A DNA stretch of 64,000 nt from Xylaria sp. FL1777 (GCA_022578965.1 MU400511.1:620001-684000), one strand, 5' to 3'. Shown: positions 34,301 to 47,309, counted from the first letter of the stretch. Numbers and translations: made by a program. The notes: generated by a model from the sequence alone, not told the origin.

Positions 34301-36810
34301 ATAAATAAAAAGTTTAGTAAAGCAAATATAATAAAAAAAAAACTAAAATATGTATTTTTAAACTAGCGCACTTTTTTTTTATAAACTTATTATACTATTT
34401 TTAATTTATTAATTAATTATTTTATTGCTAAAATAGATTATTAATTATTAAATGCTTTTATAATAACTATTTTTTATATATTTATACTAATATTAATTAA
34501 AAAATAAACAAATAAAATAGTTTTAATTAACTAAATAGTTATTTTTTAACTTTTTTTTAATATATTTATAACTTATTTTCTTTAAATATTTATTGCTATT
34601 AATAGCAAAGTAAATAACTTAAGCTTTAATAAATATAAAAAAAAGGCTTGTTTTTTTTTTAATTTGTTTTTTTTTAAATAGTTTTAAAGCTTAGATTTTT
34701 TTTGCAATTCTTTTTTTTAGTGCTTAAGTCTTTAAATTACTTAGTTTATGCTTTTATTATAAAGTTTTCGTTTTTAAGTAGTATAATTAATGCTTGCTTA
34801 ATTAAGCATTTAAAAAACAATTCTTGCGTTATTAATAAGGTTTTAAACAATTAAAAAGCATTATAACAGTTAATTAATATTTAAAAAATTAATATTGCTT
34901 AATTAATAAATAGTTATATTTATAATATTTAAAAAATTAAGTTTATTAATAAATAGCAAAATATATATGCTTTTTTTTTTTTAAATCTTGTTTTTTTTAT
35001 TTAGCTAACTTTTTTTGTTTTATATAACTAAACATTAAGCTATTTATAGATTAAAATTTTTAATAGTAACATTAGTAGTAAATATATTTAATAAAAAGTT
35101 AGTTATAATTTTTTTTATATATGCTATATAAATTAACATATTTAAGCTAGCTTTAGCTAAATAAAAAAGTAAAAGCATTTAAAATCTTATTTATTATATA
35201 TAAAAGTAACTAAAAGCAGTCTTTAAAGCAAATATATATATTAAATTTTTTATAACTTTTGTTAACTTATAGCTATATTTATATAGCTATTTAAAATATA
35301 AAATGCTATACTTTATAAATATTATAAATAGTTATTAATAATAACTAAAAGTAAAAAATATATAAAGCTTTATTTTTTTTTTTTTTGCTATATTATTTTA
35401 AGTTAAAAGTTTAGTATATATGCTAACTATATATTTATTATTTAGTTATAAAACTGTTTATTTTATAAGTCTAAAAATAATATAGCTAAATATTTTAAAG
35501 CTAATATAGTAATTATAGTAATTAAAAAAGATTTTATGCTTAAAAACTCTAAAAAACAAATAGTTTTAACTAAAAATACTTTTGTTTGCTTAACTAAAAA
35601 AAAAACTAAATTAAAATGCAAGTTAAAGCGTTTTTTTTAAGCTAATTTTATTGCTTAGCTTATTAAGTATAATATTAATAAGCAATAATTTAGTATTGCT
35701 TAAAAAATTAGCATAACGCTTAAATATTTAAAAAAATAGCTAAAAAAATAAATTAAAATAAGTTATATTAAATAAAATAAAATAAAAAAATTAAACAATT
35801 TGCTTATATAGTAATGTTTTCTTTAATATAATTTATAATTATTCTTTTTTATTATATAGCTTATAAATTCTTTTTTAAGCGTAATAAATAAAAAAAAAAT
35901 AATTATTATATAAAAAGTTAAGTTATAACATTTATAAAAGCAAATATATAAAACTTTTATAACAAAAAAATCAAAAATATATAAAATAAAAATTATTAAT
36001 ACTAAATTATTAAATTTTCTTTTGTTTTTTTTTTAGTTTTTATTTTTTTAGCTTTATATAATTAAATAATCTTGCTTAATCTTTTGTAATAAAATTTTAT
36101 TCTTGCTAAGCTTGCTTTAAACTTTGCTTAAACGTTTATTGTTTTATTAAATGTTTATTATTGCTTAATAATAGCTTTAAATTATTACTAATAATTTAAG
36201 CGTATAAAATATAAACTAGTAATTTCTTAAAGTGTAATAATAATGTTTTCTGCTTTTTAGCAGTTTTAAGGTTTTTATTAAGTATTAAATAATTTAAACT
36301 AAAAGCAAAAAAAGCTATTTAGTTTTAAATAAAAATAACAAAGCAATTAAAGTAAAAAAACTTATATGCAAGCATTAGTATAATAAAATAAACTTAAGTA
36401 GTTAAAACTAATAAGCAGTTTTTATTTCTGTTTTTTTTGTTTTTATGCATTTTTAAAAAAAAGCAATAATAATTTATACTAAAACTAAGCTGCTTAATTA
36501 TTTAAAAAACGTTAAAATAAAATAAAAACTTATATTTTTAGCGTAATAATAAAAAAAGTACTAATAAATTAGCTACTATAAAACTAACAAATATAAAACT
36601 AATAAAAAGAAAGCTATAAAAAACATGCTTAGTTTTAAGCAAAAAAAATAGTTTTGTATATTATAACTTAATTATATAAACTTATATAATTAGTAAAAAT
36701 AAAAAACAAAACAATTAGTAAAAAAACAAAAAGTAAAAAAAAAAAAATCTATTGCTTTAGCTTTTATTAGTTATTATTTTTTAAAGCGCTTTATAATATA
36801 ATAGCTAAAA
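31337..36810 (-). pseudogene. A2 unidentified coding remnant downstream of pol
   Basis: Collinear with A1 9720-15200. It starts next to the LTR with the same purine tract on the minus strand. The basic, charged minus-strand frames seen in A1 recur with different RIP stops. Comparing the two copies could separate original stops from RIP stops. Confidence 0.4.
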
Positions 36811-39800
36811 AAATAAAATAAGCTATTATATTTTTTAGCACTTAAAATATTTAAAGCATTAAAAGTTATATTATAGCTTTTATAAACTTAAAAAGCTTTT
36901 ATAACTTATTATATTTTTTTTGCTTTTTATAGCTTAATTATTATAGCTTTAATTATTAAAGGCTTTATTATTTTAGTTTAATTTTTAATAAATAGCTATA
37001 GTATTAGTAGTTTATATATTAAAGTTAAAATTTTTTAGTTTTTAGTATTTTTAGTTATTTTATATAAATTGCTTTAATTTTTCGAAAAAAAACAACTTTT
37101 TTAATTTTTTGCTAGTTAGTTTTACTAATTAGTATTACTTATAATTAACATTTTTTTTAACTTTATAAAAGCTAATTTATTTATATAATAGCTTTTTATT
37201 ATTAAACTTATTTATTAAAAGCATAATATTATAAAAAAAAATAAAAAAGCCTTTTTTAAGCAGTTATTTAATTTTATAAGCGTTTTTTTAAAATTTAGCT
37301 TTTGTAGCTAATTTTCTTTTTTTAGTTATAATTGCTTTAACTTTTATAACATTTTAGTTATAGCGTTTTAGCTGCTTAACTTTAGCTTTAATAAAATTTT
37401 TATAAAAAGCAACGTTTTGCTACTTAATTACTTTTTATGTTAATATTACATTTTTTATTAGCAAAATTAGCATTTTTTTGTATATTAGCTTATATAAGCT
37501 ATAGCTATAATAGCGCATAAAAATATAATTTGCTTATATTACTAAGTTTAAATATTTTAGCTAATTTTTTTTAGTTTTATTTATTACTTATATAAGGCTT
37601 TTTTTTATTAGCTTATAGCTTTTTTTAATAAGGCTTTAAGCTTAAAAATAATAAGCTAAGCTATAATTTATTTTATAGCTTAAAATATTTATTGCGTTTT
37701 TTATTTTTTTTTTAAATTTAAAGCTATTATTATATTTAATTTTTATAAAAATTTTATATTAAAACATGATTTTTTCTTTAATAAATTTAAGTATTCTTAA
37801 AAAATCTATGTGTTTTAAAAGTTTAGCTTTTAAATAAGTTATTATTTTACATTTTGCTTTTATAATAGCTTTAAATTTATTGTTTAATAGCATAGTTTGC
37901 ATATTTATAACCTAAGAAATTAAAAAATCTAAAGAATAATTAAAACAATATTTTTTAGTTTTTTTACTATTAGCAGATTTTTAGCAATTAAAGCAACTAG
38001 CAATTATAATATAAACATTTTAATAAAAGCTTTTTTAGTAATATTTTTAAGTTATTTATTAAGTTATAAATATTTAGCTTTTATATGTTATTTTTTTATA
38101 GTTTTTTTTAATAAAAGCTTTTTAAGTTTTTTTGCTATTAATAATTTTTTTTAGCATTTTTTTAAACTTTGCTTTTTTTTAAAAAGTAAATTTATTAACA
38201 AAAAATTTAAAGGCTTTTTTTCTAAAGTGTTTCTGCTTTTTTTTTATTATAAATCTTTTTAAAATTTGCTTAAAAACAAAATATTTAGCAATTTGTTTAC
38301 TTTTTTTGCTCTAATTTTTTTTTAAGCATAACAAAAGTTTTATTTTTTAATATACTAAGTTTTTAACTAATTAATTGCTTAATTTTTTATATATAATAAT
38401 AATAGCTATTATATATAGTTAAAAATTAATAAAATTTTTTATATTTTTTTTTAATAATTATTTAATTTATTTAATAGCTTAAAAGGTTTTTTAAAAAGCT
38501 TATTAGCAGCTATATGTTTTTTTTTTAGCACGTAATAAAGTATAAAATCAAAGGTTTTTATATATACTATTTATTTTATTAATTAAGCATTTAATAATGC
38601 TAAAAATCTATTATTTAGCTAAGCTATAAAAACTTTTATATTAATTTTTAAATAAAATGTAATTTTATAAAAATAATTATATAACTTTTAAAAAGTTTTA
38701 ATAATAGTAAGCTTTTTTAGCTTTATAGCATTATATTTTTTTTTAAAGCCTTTTTATGTTTTAAATTTATATTTTGTTAGTTTAATAGCTTTATTAACTT
38801 TTTAGCATAAAATAACGCTTTAATTAGTTTTAAAAGCATTAATTTTTAGCTAAATAAGCTTTTTTATATAATTAAAAGTAATAAAAATAAAAGCTATTAT
38901 AATAGCTTTTTAAAGCTTTTTTATAGCTTTTTTTTGTAGTTTTTTAAAGCAAAATAGCTTATTTTTTTATAATAAAACCATTAATAGTTTTATAATTATA
39001 GTATACCTTTATATTTATATCTAGTAATATACTATTATTTTTAAAAAAAACTATACTTTTATAATGTTTTTACAAGTTTTTTACTTAAGAATTTTTATTA
39101 CTTTTGCTTTTATTAAGCTTTTATTATTAGTACTATATATATAGCTAACTATTTTAATTGTTTATTTTGCTTATTTGCTTTTAAGTATACTAGCTATAAT
39201 TTTAGCTAGCTTAAAATTAAGTAATATAGCATTAAAATTCTTAAAATGCTTTAGTATAAACTGCTTAATACTTAAAGCAACTTTATAATTATTATATTTA
39301 ATAACAAGTTTTTTAATTATTATATTATTAAACAAAAGTTTACATTTTATTAATAATATATTATATAAAACTTTTAATAGTACTTTTAAAAATTAAGCTA
39401 TTAAATTTATTGCTTTTTATAAAAAAGTAATTATTTAAAAAAAGCTTATTAATATAAAAAAAGCAATTATTGCTTAGCTAAAAATAAAAAGTAGTATTTA
39501 ATTATATTTTAAGAATAAATTAACTATAAAAATTACTTTATATATTATAAATTTTTTAAAAAACTTATTATAGCTTTAAAAAAAATTAGCATTATATATA
39601 ATAACTATGTTTATTTTTATAGCTAAATTAATTAACTAAACTTTTTTATTTTTTTTTTGTATTAAAAACTAAGCGTTATAATATAAACTATAAGCTTTTT
39701 TAAAAATATTATGCTTAAGTTAAATTTTTAAAACTTTTATAGTAATATTTTTTAAAAGCTTAAAGATTAAAATGCTGCAAACTTGCTATGTTTTATAAAA

Positions 39801-39812
39801 AATTGTTTTAAT
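36810..39812 (-). pseudogene. pol: A2 pol remnant: RT, RNase H, integrase
   Basis: Collinear with A1 15200-18200 at an offset of about 21,612. The RT box lies at 39315-39332 and reads FNNIII (A1 FNNIIV). The integrase C-terminal block corresponding to A1 15700-15780 is at about 37320-37390. Dead through RIP-type stops. Confidence 0.7.
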
Positions 39813-42653
39813 TTTATAAAAAAAAGAAATTTTATTATATATTTTTTTTATTTTAAAAAAGTTCTAAAAAAGTGCTATTTTTTTGCAATACTATATTTTA
39901 GTTAGTAATATTGCTTTTTGCTAAATAAAATTAGTTATATAAAACTTTTTTAAAAAAATAGCTAATTGTTTAGTAATTAATTAAGTATTTTTAAAAGTAA
40001 TACTAAAACGTAAATATAAGTTTTAATAAATGCTATTTTATTAAAATAATGCAGAATTTTTTAAGTAATAGCTTGCTTTTTTTAAAGCTTGCTTTTTTTA
40101 CTTATAAAATCTAAGTAAAATAATACTATTAAATAGCATGTTATTTTTAAAATAAATTTTTTTATTTTTTGTTTTATATATTATATTTAAAATTATTATT
40201 TTATTTTTTATTAATTTATTAGTTTTTAAAGCTTAAAAAATTAATAGTGTTTAAATTAAAATTATAATTAAGTTATATTTGCTTTTTACTTTATATGTAA
40301 AATTTTTAGTTTTTATAATTATTAATCTTTTAGCGTTTTTTTGCTTTAGCGCTTTTTTTATTGTAATTAAAAATATTTTAAATAGTTAATTATTATTAAA
40401 AATAGCATAAACTTTTTTATTGTTTTATATTTTTAGATCTTTAAAAAGTTCGATATTTTATATAAAAGAAATTAAAAAAGCTACTAATATTATATTATTA
40501 TATAAGTTTTGATTTTTTTAAAAGTTTGCACTTATATATTTTTTTAAACTATATTTTTTTAATTTTTTTTTTGCTTTTTTTTGCTAATTATTAAATTTTC
40601 TATTTAAGGTTTAATATTTTTGTGCTTTATATAGCTTATTTATTAAGCTAGTAGTTTAGCAAATATATATTAGTTTTTTAATTGCTAATGTTTTTAAGCT
40701 TTTAAACTTAGTTTTTTAATATAGTTTATTATTAATATAATAATTTAGCTAATTTTAAATATTATACTAGCTATTATATAAAAGCTTTAAAAATATAAAC
40801 TTATTTATAACTTTATAATAAAGTTTATTTTTAGCAATAAAAAGTAAATAGCTTATTTTTTACTAATTATATATAGCAAAAAAAGTAGCAATTTTTTATT
40901 TATTTAAATAATAGTTTTTAAACATTTTATGTATTTAATAAAATTACTAGTTTAATTAAATTTTTTTTAAGTTATATTTGTATTTTTAATAGCAAAGCTA
41001 TTTTTATTAATAAATAAGTTTATAATAATGCTAAATTATATTTTAAAGTTAATAATTCTAGTAATATTTTTTTTATAGATTTTGTTTTTAATTTTTATAG
41101 TAAGCTTTAAGCAAAGCTATATATATTTTTTTAGCTTTATAATATTTAAAAATATAGCTAAAATACTTTGTGTTTTTAGTAGTAAAGCTAATATAAAGCA
41201 TAAATTTAAAAAGCTTAAGTGTTTTTAGTTAAAATAATTTATTAAGCTTAAGTTTTTTTTATTATAAAATTTATATTTTAATGTTTTTTTAGATAAGTTT
41301 AAGCTATTACTGCTAGTATAATTATTATACTTTTTATAAATCTTTATTTTAAAAAGGTTAAAAGTTTAATTAGCGCTTTTTAAAACTATTAATGCTAATT
41401 ATATTAGTTTTTTAAGCCTTTTTTTTTTTTTTAGTGCTATTAGCGTAAAGTTAACATAAAGCCAAAGTTTAGTTAAAAATACTACTTTTTTTAAAAGTAG
41501 CATAAATATAACAATTAATAACTTTTGTTTTTTTAAGTTATTTTTAAATAATAAATATATAGTATTATATTAGTTTAAAATCTTAAAAAATATTTTATTA
41601 AATTTTAGCTTGTTTTTTAACGTTTAAAAATCTAAAGTAATATAAACAAAAAATAACATTACTTAATTATTTTATTAGTTTTAATTGCAAAAAACCTTTA
41701 TTATTTTATAGCGTTGCTTTTTTAAAAAAGCAGCTATAAAGCTAAGTTAAAACATATAAGTATATATAATAAAACTATTATATTTTATTTTTTTATTTAT
41801 TTATACTACTAAATAGTTTAATAAAAAGCTAGTTTTATAAGTATTATTAAGCAATTTATGTTTATTAAGCTAATTAGCTAGTTATAATATTAGTTAAGAA
41901 CTTTTTTATGCTTTTTTAATTGCTAGCTATTAAAGTTTTGTGTTATTTTTTAAAAAGTTTATGCTTTTATAAAAAAAAGCATTTTTTATGTTTATTTAAG
42001 TTAAGATTTCTTATAATAAAGTTTTTAATTAAGCTTTATATTTTAATTTATTGCTTTTTTTCTTTAAAATAAGCTATAGCATATTTAGTTTAATTTTTTA
42101 ATTTAAGCTTTTACTAAAGTTATTTAAAAATAGTAATATTGTTTTTAGTATTAACTTAAATATTTTTATTGCTTTAAAATATAACTTAGCTTTTATTTAA
42201 GCAATTATTTAAATAAAAATATTAAAGTATTTTAAAACTCTTAATATAAAGTTCCTAAAAGTAATATTTATTTTTTTATTTAAAAAGTCCTTAAACTTTT
42301 TAGCTTATATTTTTTTAAATTTCAAGCTTTTTTTTATAAGTTTTGCTTTTTAGATTTTTTAAAGTTTTTAATAATTAAAACTTTTTAGTTTTAATAAAAC
42401 ATTTTGCTTAAAAAAATTATTGTTTATTTATATATCTTTAGTATTAAGTTAAGTAAAAAATTTGTTATTATTTAAATGAATTTTTTTAATTGTTTAACTT
42501 ATAAAAAGCTTTTTTTTTTGTTTTTTAGGTTTTTTTTTACTTTTTGTTTAATAAAAAGCAGCTTTTTTAGTTAAAAGCTTATAATAATTAGCTTAAAATA
42601 TATTTATATTAATTTCTTTACTTAATATATAGCTTTATAAAACTTTAGTGCTA
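39812..42653 (-). pseudogene. A2 gag-like remnant, part before B1
   Basis: Collinear with A1 18200-21041, minus-strand charged frames. The remnant is interrupted by B1 and resumes at 58863. Confidence 0.45.
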
Positions 42654-42658
42654 TTTTT
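42654..42658. repeat. Left target-site duplication of B1
   Basis: TTTTT; the partner is at 58858-58862, and the empty site with a single TTTTT is in A1 at 21042-21046. Confidence 0.8.
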
Positions 42659-43152
42659 TATAATAGACTTGTTATATATTAATATAACGGGTTTGCCTTT
42701 AGGGTTTTAATTTGCAAGTAACAATAAAATCTTTAGCAGTAGTTCGTTAAAGAAGTTTTTAAGGTACTTTTACTATTATGCATTAATAAGGTTTTAAGAG
42801 ATTAAAAGTAATAAATATATTAGTACTTAGCGGTTATAAAAAAAAATTAATAGCTAAAAAGCTAGAACTAAGTAAATAACTAAATATAAAAAGTGCATAA
42901 CTATATAAACAAAAAAGAGGTAAAAAAAATAAAGATTTTCCTTCTGGATTATTATAAGTTTAGTAAGCACTAAATTATTGTAAACTTAGTGAGCTTTAAA
43001 TTACTATAAGCCTAGTAAGCCTTAAATTACTATAAGCTTAGTAAACTAAATAAATTATTATATAACTTAGCTTTAGTTAGCATAAAATTTCTAAAGTATA
43101 TATAAAGGCATTAAGCTGCTTTAAAGGCTACTTTAGTACTAATTTTATAACA
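42659..43152 (-). repeat. B1 3' LTR (left)
   Basis: 494 bp, from TATAATAGACTTG to TTTATAACA as read on the plus strand; the right copy has the same limits. It contains four 26-bp tandem units at 42948-43051, where B2's LTRs have three, explaining the 26-bp length difference. Confidence 0.9.
42948..43051. repeat. Four 26-bp tandem units in the B1 LTR
   Basis: Units of the type ATTACTATAAGCTTAGTAAG plus CCTTAA repeat four times, with transitions between them. Equivalent arrays: three units at 47411-47488 (B2), four at 61824-61927 (B3). The array may be an LTR enhancer or a replication-slippage tract; role unknown. Confidence 0.75.
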
Positions 43153-43230
43153 TTATTTCTTTTTTTTTAAAATTGTTGTTCTAACAATTTTTTATAAGTA
43201 TTTTTTTTTTTTTCTTTTTTGTATTTTAAA

Positions 43231-43767
43231 ATGTTAAGGCGTATTAAAAGAATTAACCGCTTATTAAAAACAAAGCAAAGGCTTGTTTTTGCTTTTTTTA
43301 TTAACTTTATTAGTTATAAAGTTATGCTTTATTTTTATTGCTTTAATTAATTATTAACTTACAAAATAACAAATAATATATTTTGTTGCTTTAAATGTAT
43401 GCGTGCTAGCTGCTTTTATAACAAATTAGAGGTTTTAATTAACTTAATTAATAATATAGTTTTTAAGTACTATTATTTTAAAAAAGAAAAAAAGCAAGCA
43501 AAGCAGCGTTTGCTTTTAGTTTAAAAAGAATTAAAACGAGCTTAAAATAGCTTTAACTTTGTTTTAAGCAAGCTAGCTTAATTTTGCATATAAAAACGTT
43601 TTTTAAAAGCAAAAAGCATTAAAATGGTTTAGCAAAAGCTTTAGTTCTTAAATAAGTTAAACAAAATAAAGCGTATTAAAAAGAAATAAAAAGCGCTAGT
43701 AAAAAAGCAAAAATAACAAAAAAAGCAAGTTAAAGCAGCACAAGCTGCTTTATTTAAGTTTAATTAA
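43231..43767 (+). pseudogene. Antisense Cys-rich ORF of B (B1 copy)
   Basis: A plus-strand frame, opposite to B1's pol, starts at ATG 43231 (MLRRIKRINRLLKTKQ) and reaches TAA at 43765-43767, 178 codons with no frameshift. The internal stops are all TAA/TAG. A cysteine-containing block reads CCFKCMRASCFYNKLEVL; B2's copy keeps more cysteines. The C-terminal half is rich in Lys, Gln and Leu and likely coiled coil. The N-terminal half recalls small zinc-binding ORFs that I associate from memory with the 3' end of some fungal gypsy elements. It ends near the chromodomain. Function unknown. Confidence 0.6.
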
Positions 43768-43769
43768 GA

Positions 43770-44498
43770 TTTTTTAGGCGTTTTTTTTAAAGTTAACCTT
43801 TTTCTTTTAGTTTTAAGCAGTTAAAGTGTTAGCAATAAAACTGATTTATAATTATTATAGTAGTCTTTAAGTGTTTTTTAAGTTTTTAAGTATTATTAGC
43901 ATATAAGTATCTTTTTTACTTAATAAAATACTTAATATTATTATTGTTTTAATAAGAATTTAGTATATTTTTAACTTTATAAACGTTTTAATTTGTTTTT
44001 ATTTCTAGTTATGTTTTAATAAGTATTTTAATAAGTGCTAGTTCTAATAAAGAAATATAAAAAACAGGGTAAATTTGCATGTTTTTTAGTAATAATAGTT
44101 TATAGTTAATAGGTAAAATAACTTTTTTAACTTTAAAAAAACTAAGTTTTTTAAACTTTAATTTATTGCTTAGTTGTTTTGTTTTAATTTAAGGAATATT
44201 AATGTTTGCGTTTTATTTTTGTTATAATAAATAAACTTTGTTTCTTTTTTTAAAAGCTGGTTTTTTAGTTTGTTTTTTATTATAATATACTAACATTTAT
44301 TATTATAAAAACTAAAGATATAATTGCAGTTTAGCTTATAGCGTTTTAATTTTTGTTATAATAGTTTTTGCTTAAAGTGCTATAGTTAAAATAGCAAGTA
44401 TTTCTATTAATGTTTTTTTTTGTTTTTTAATAGTTGTTTGCTATTTATAAATAGCTTTATATAGAGATATGTTTATATTTTTGTTTATTAATGTATTA
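43770..44498 (-). pseudogene. pol: B1 integrase C-terminus and chromodomain
   Basis: The minus-strand chromodomain at about 43990-43860 reads KYFIK, a stop, KRYLYANNT, matching B2. The integrase C-terminal part lies between there and E. The remnant is interrupted by E and continues at 45343. Confidence 0.7.
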
Positions 44499-44500
44499 TA

Positions 44501-44710
44501 ACGTGGTTCACAAGCGAGCGACGCATCCAAGCGAGCGACGCACTTTCATGGATGTATTTTTCCATACAAAAATATATAGGGCAATACATGCCCCATATTA
44601 AATAACTCCACTAATATAAAGGCTAAAAATATAAAAAAATATGTTTTAGAATCCTTATTTAATAAGGACTCCATATATGACCTCCTTTTGTTTATAGCAT
44701 TTTTATTGGT
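44501..44710 (+). repeat. Left inverted-repeat arm of E
   Basis: About 210 bp, matching the reverse complement of 45132-45340 with few mismatches and small indels near 44575 and 44692. The outer 45 bp holds two copies of AAGCGAGCGACGCA. Confidence 0.85.
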
Positions 44711-44889
44711 AAAGATATATACAAAAGGAAAAAAAGTAAAAATATTGGAAAAAAATACCCCTGTCATTAAGTAAAAACCAGTGCGATTTGCTTATTTAAA
44801 TCTTAAAAAAATGGAAAAAATAATATTTAGAATTAATAATTAATAAATTCCCAAAGAATTAAACAATCTGATTTTTCGGATTTTTCCTT

Positions 44890-44963
44890 AATTAAATAGC
44901 AAGGGTATAAAAAATAGTACATAAATATTTATGTGCTGTTTTTTATACCCTAGCTATTTAATT
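44890..44963. repeat. 37-bp perfect-centre hairpin in E
   Basis: Arms 44890-44926 and 44927-44963 are inverted repeats with three mismatches and no loop, centred on ATAAAT/ATTTAT. Each arm carries a GGGTATAAAAAA-type core. It could be a nested mini foldback element or a structural part of E. Confidence 0.8.
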
Positions 44964-45131
44964 TAAAAAAACCCTAAAAATAAAGATCTTTTAGAATTAA
45001 ATTAGTAATTTATTAAATATTTTAAAACTTATTTTTTTTTATTTTCTTTTATTTTTTTTAATTAATATGCACTAAGTTTTATACTTTTTATAAAGGTATT
45101 TTTACACCTATTCTTTATTACGTCATATTTT

Positions 45132-45340
45132 CACTAATAAAAATGCTATGAATAAACGGAGGTCATATATGGAGTCCTTATTAAATAAGAATTCTAAAAC
45201 ATATTTTTTTATATTTTTAACCTTTATATTGGTGGAGTTATTTAATATGGGGCATGTATTCCCCATATATTTTTGTTGGAAAAATACATCCATGGAAGTG
45301 CGTCGCCCGCTTGGATGCGTCGCTTGCTTGTGAACCACGT
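45132..45340 (-). repeat. Right inverted-repeat arm of E
   Basis: Reverse complement of the left arm, ending GTGAACCACGT before the TA duplication. Confidence 0.85.
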
Positions 45341-45342
45341 TA

Positions 45343-47304
45343 TAAAATTTATATTATTAGTAATAATTCTACTTAATTATTTTATTAATAGTTAATATAA
45401 CTCTATAAGTATTATTTTAGTATTTAGTTTAGTTTTTTTATTTGTTTATTAGTTTATAAGTAATAAGCAATTAAAAACTTAAGCTTAATACTAATAAGTT
45501 TAAAAAAACTTGTTTTAAACTTAAAAATAAACAATTTATTTTAGTTTAAAACGATTTTTTTTAGTAGTTTATGCTTGTTTAAGTACTAACATATAAAGGC
45601 ATATATAAGTTGTTTAGCTATTATATTTCCTTTAAATAATAAAAAATAAGCATACTTAGTAAGTTTGTTAATAATTACTTATATTTTATTATATTATACT
45701 TTTATAATTAAATCGGTTAATAAAAGTAATGCTATAATAAAATCTTAAACAATAGTATGCTATACTTATTTAAGTATTTATATAAGTTATAATAGTTTAT
45801 AAAGCTTATATTAAGCTGCTTTAGCTTTATTGCAAATATTGCATTTTTTTATAATAAATTTAACTATATTTTATAGTTTTAAAAAGTTATATTTTTTTTA
45901 TAGTTGTTTAACTGTTTTTATTGTTTTTTAGTGTTTATATAATAAGTATTTATAAAATTTTTTAATAAACTTGTTTTATAAGAATTTTAGTAAGTAAACT
46001 TTACGTTTATACATTAATTTATTATTTTTTGATTTTTTGTGTTTTTATAGCTTTACTAACTTTTTTAAGTTATAAGCTTATTATAGCTATATATTCGTAA
46101 AGTTTTTAAGTATAGCTTTAACTTTTAAGCTTTTATTTCTTTAAGGATATAATACTTAAATGTTTTTTTTTAAAACTTTAAATCTTTTTTAATTTTGTTA
46201 GCTAAGTATGTTTGCTTAAATGTTTTTTTTTCTTTTAATATAATATATTTTAAAGTTAAACTTAAAAAAAAAAACCATTTAATTTTTATGTTATTTGGTA
46301 ATTTTTTGTGTAGTTATAAATTTTGTTAAGTTTTAATAATCTAAATAAATTTTGATTAGCTTTATAGTTTTTATTAAAAACAGTTTTTATTCCTTAAGTA
46401 CTATAATAATTACAAGTAGTTCTTTGTTATATATAAAGTATTATAGTGCTACGTTTTATAATGTTTTAAAGTAATAAGCTACTAAGTGCTATTTTTTATT
46501 ATTTTTTAGTTATTTTAAAACTTCTGCAATTATACTATTTAAAGCATTTGTTTTTAGCTTTTTTTTTTCTATAGATCAAGTAATTTAACTATAAAGTTAA
46601 ATATAACTTTTAGTTTTAGCTTTTTAAAAGCTTTTCAGGCTTCTTTTAAAATTAAAAAGAACTTTCTTTTATATTTTTTTTTTGTATACTTTATAAAATA
46701 AAATGCTATTTTCTTAAAGTCTTAAATTAACATTTAAACATAGTTTAAAAATTTTAATACTTATTATATGTTTGTAATAATAACTAAATTAAATATTTTT
46801 TAGTTTTATACTATATTAATTTTTAACTGTTAAATTTATATTTATTTTAAAGTAATTATAAATTTTAAAAAGTTAATTTTTTATGTATGCTATATATATT
46901 TCTTTGTGTTAAGTTATAATTCTATTTGTTTAAGTGTTTTTAATACTTAAGTTATATGTTTTTTATGTTTTTTTAGTGTTTTAAAGTAAATTAAAATATT
47001 ATTTAAATAAATAAACACAAATTTGTTTAAAAACTTCTGTAAAATTGTTATTATTATATATTAAAAGCTAGCTAATACGTTTTATAATTTTTATAGTATA
47101 ACTATGTATTTATATAATTTATATATTGTTTATATAGCTATTTTCTATTTTTTTCTTTTAGCTATTTTAATAGCATAATATTTATTTAAAATATTAACTG
47201 CTATAAACTATTTTGCTTAGTTAATGTTTTTTTTTATAGTTACTAACAAAATAAAAAAGTATTTATTTGTAATAATAATTATGTTTAATAGTTAATAGTT
47301 AATT
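45343..47304 (-). pseudogene. pol: B1 pol remnant: integrase, RNase H, RT
   Basis: On the minus strand this is the counterpart of B2 51190-53150. The RT box near 46990-47030 reads FVFIYLNNIL. RNase H and the integrase core lie to its left in the order expected. Interrupted on the left by E and on the right by B2. Confidence 0.75.
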
Positions 47305-47309
47305 ACTAT
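47305..47309. repeat. Left target-site duplication of B2
   Basis: ACTAT, repeated at 54960-54964; B1's coding sequence resumes directly after the right copy. Confidence 0.9.

Larger units (their letters stand above)
44501..45340. mobile_element. E: TA-target MITE-like element with 210-bp inverted repeats
   Basis: This 840-bp insertion in B1 has inverted repeats starting ACGTGGTTCACAAGC and flanking TA dinucleotides (44499-44500 and 45341-45342). The same site in B2, read as reverse complement near 53150, has a single TA, so the duplication is exactly 2 bp, as in Tc1/mariner-pogo elements. No transposase is present. Unlike all surrounding DNA it keeps CpG, CpA and TpG (for example GCGAGCGACGCA, repeated twice in each arm), so it largely escaped RIP. 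The arms are about 95% identical. Open frames at 44546-44767, 45123-45338 and 45148-45333 are created by the repeat arms and are not convincing genes. Confidence 0.85.

Noticed and set aside
42948..43051. Regularly spaced repeats resembling a CRISPR array
   Set aside because: Units are contiguous 26-bp tandem repeats without unique spacers and lie within an LTR.
45148..45333. Open frames in the arms of E, including one starting MNKRRSYMESLLNK
   Set aside because: They appear in both inverted arms because the arms are copies; no conserved protein is recognisable and E is too small to be autonomous.
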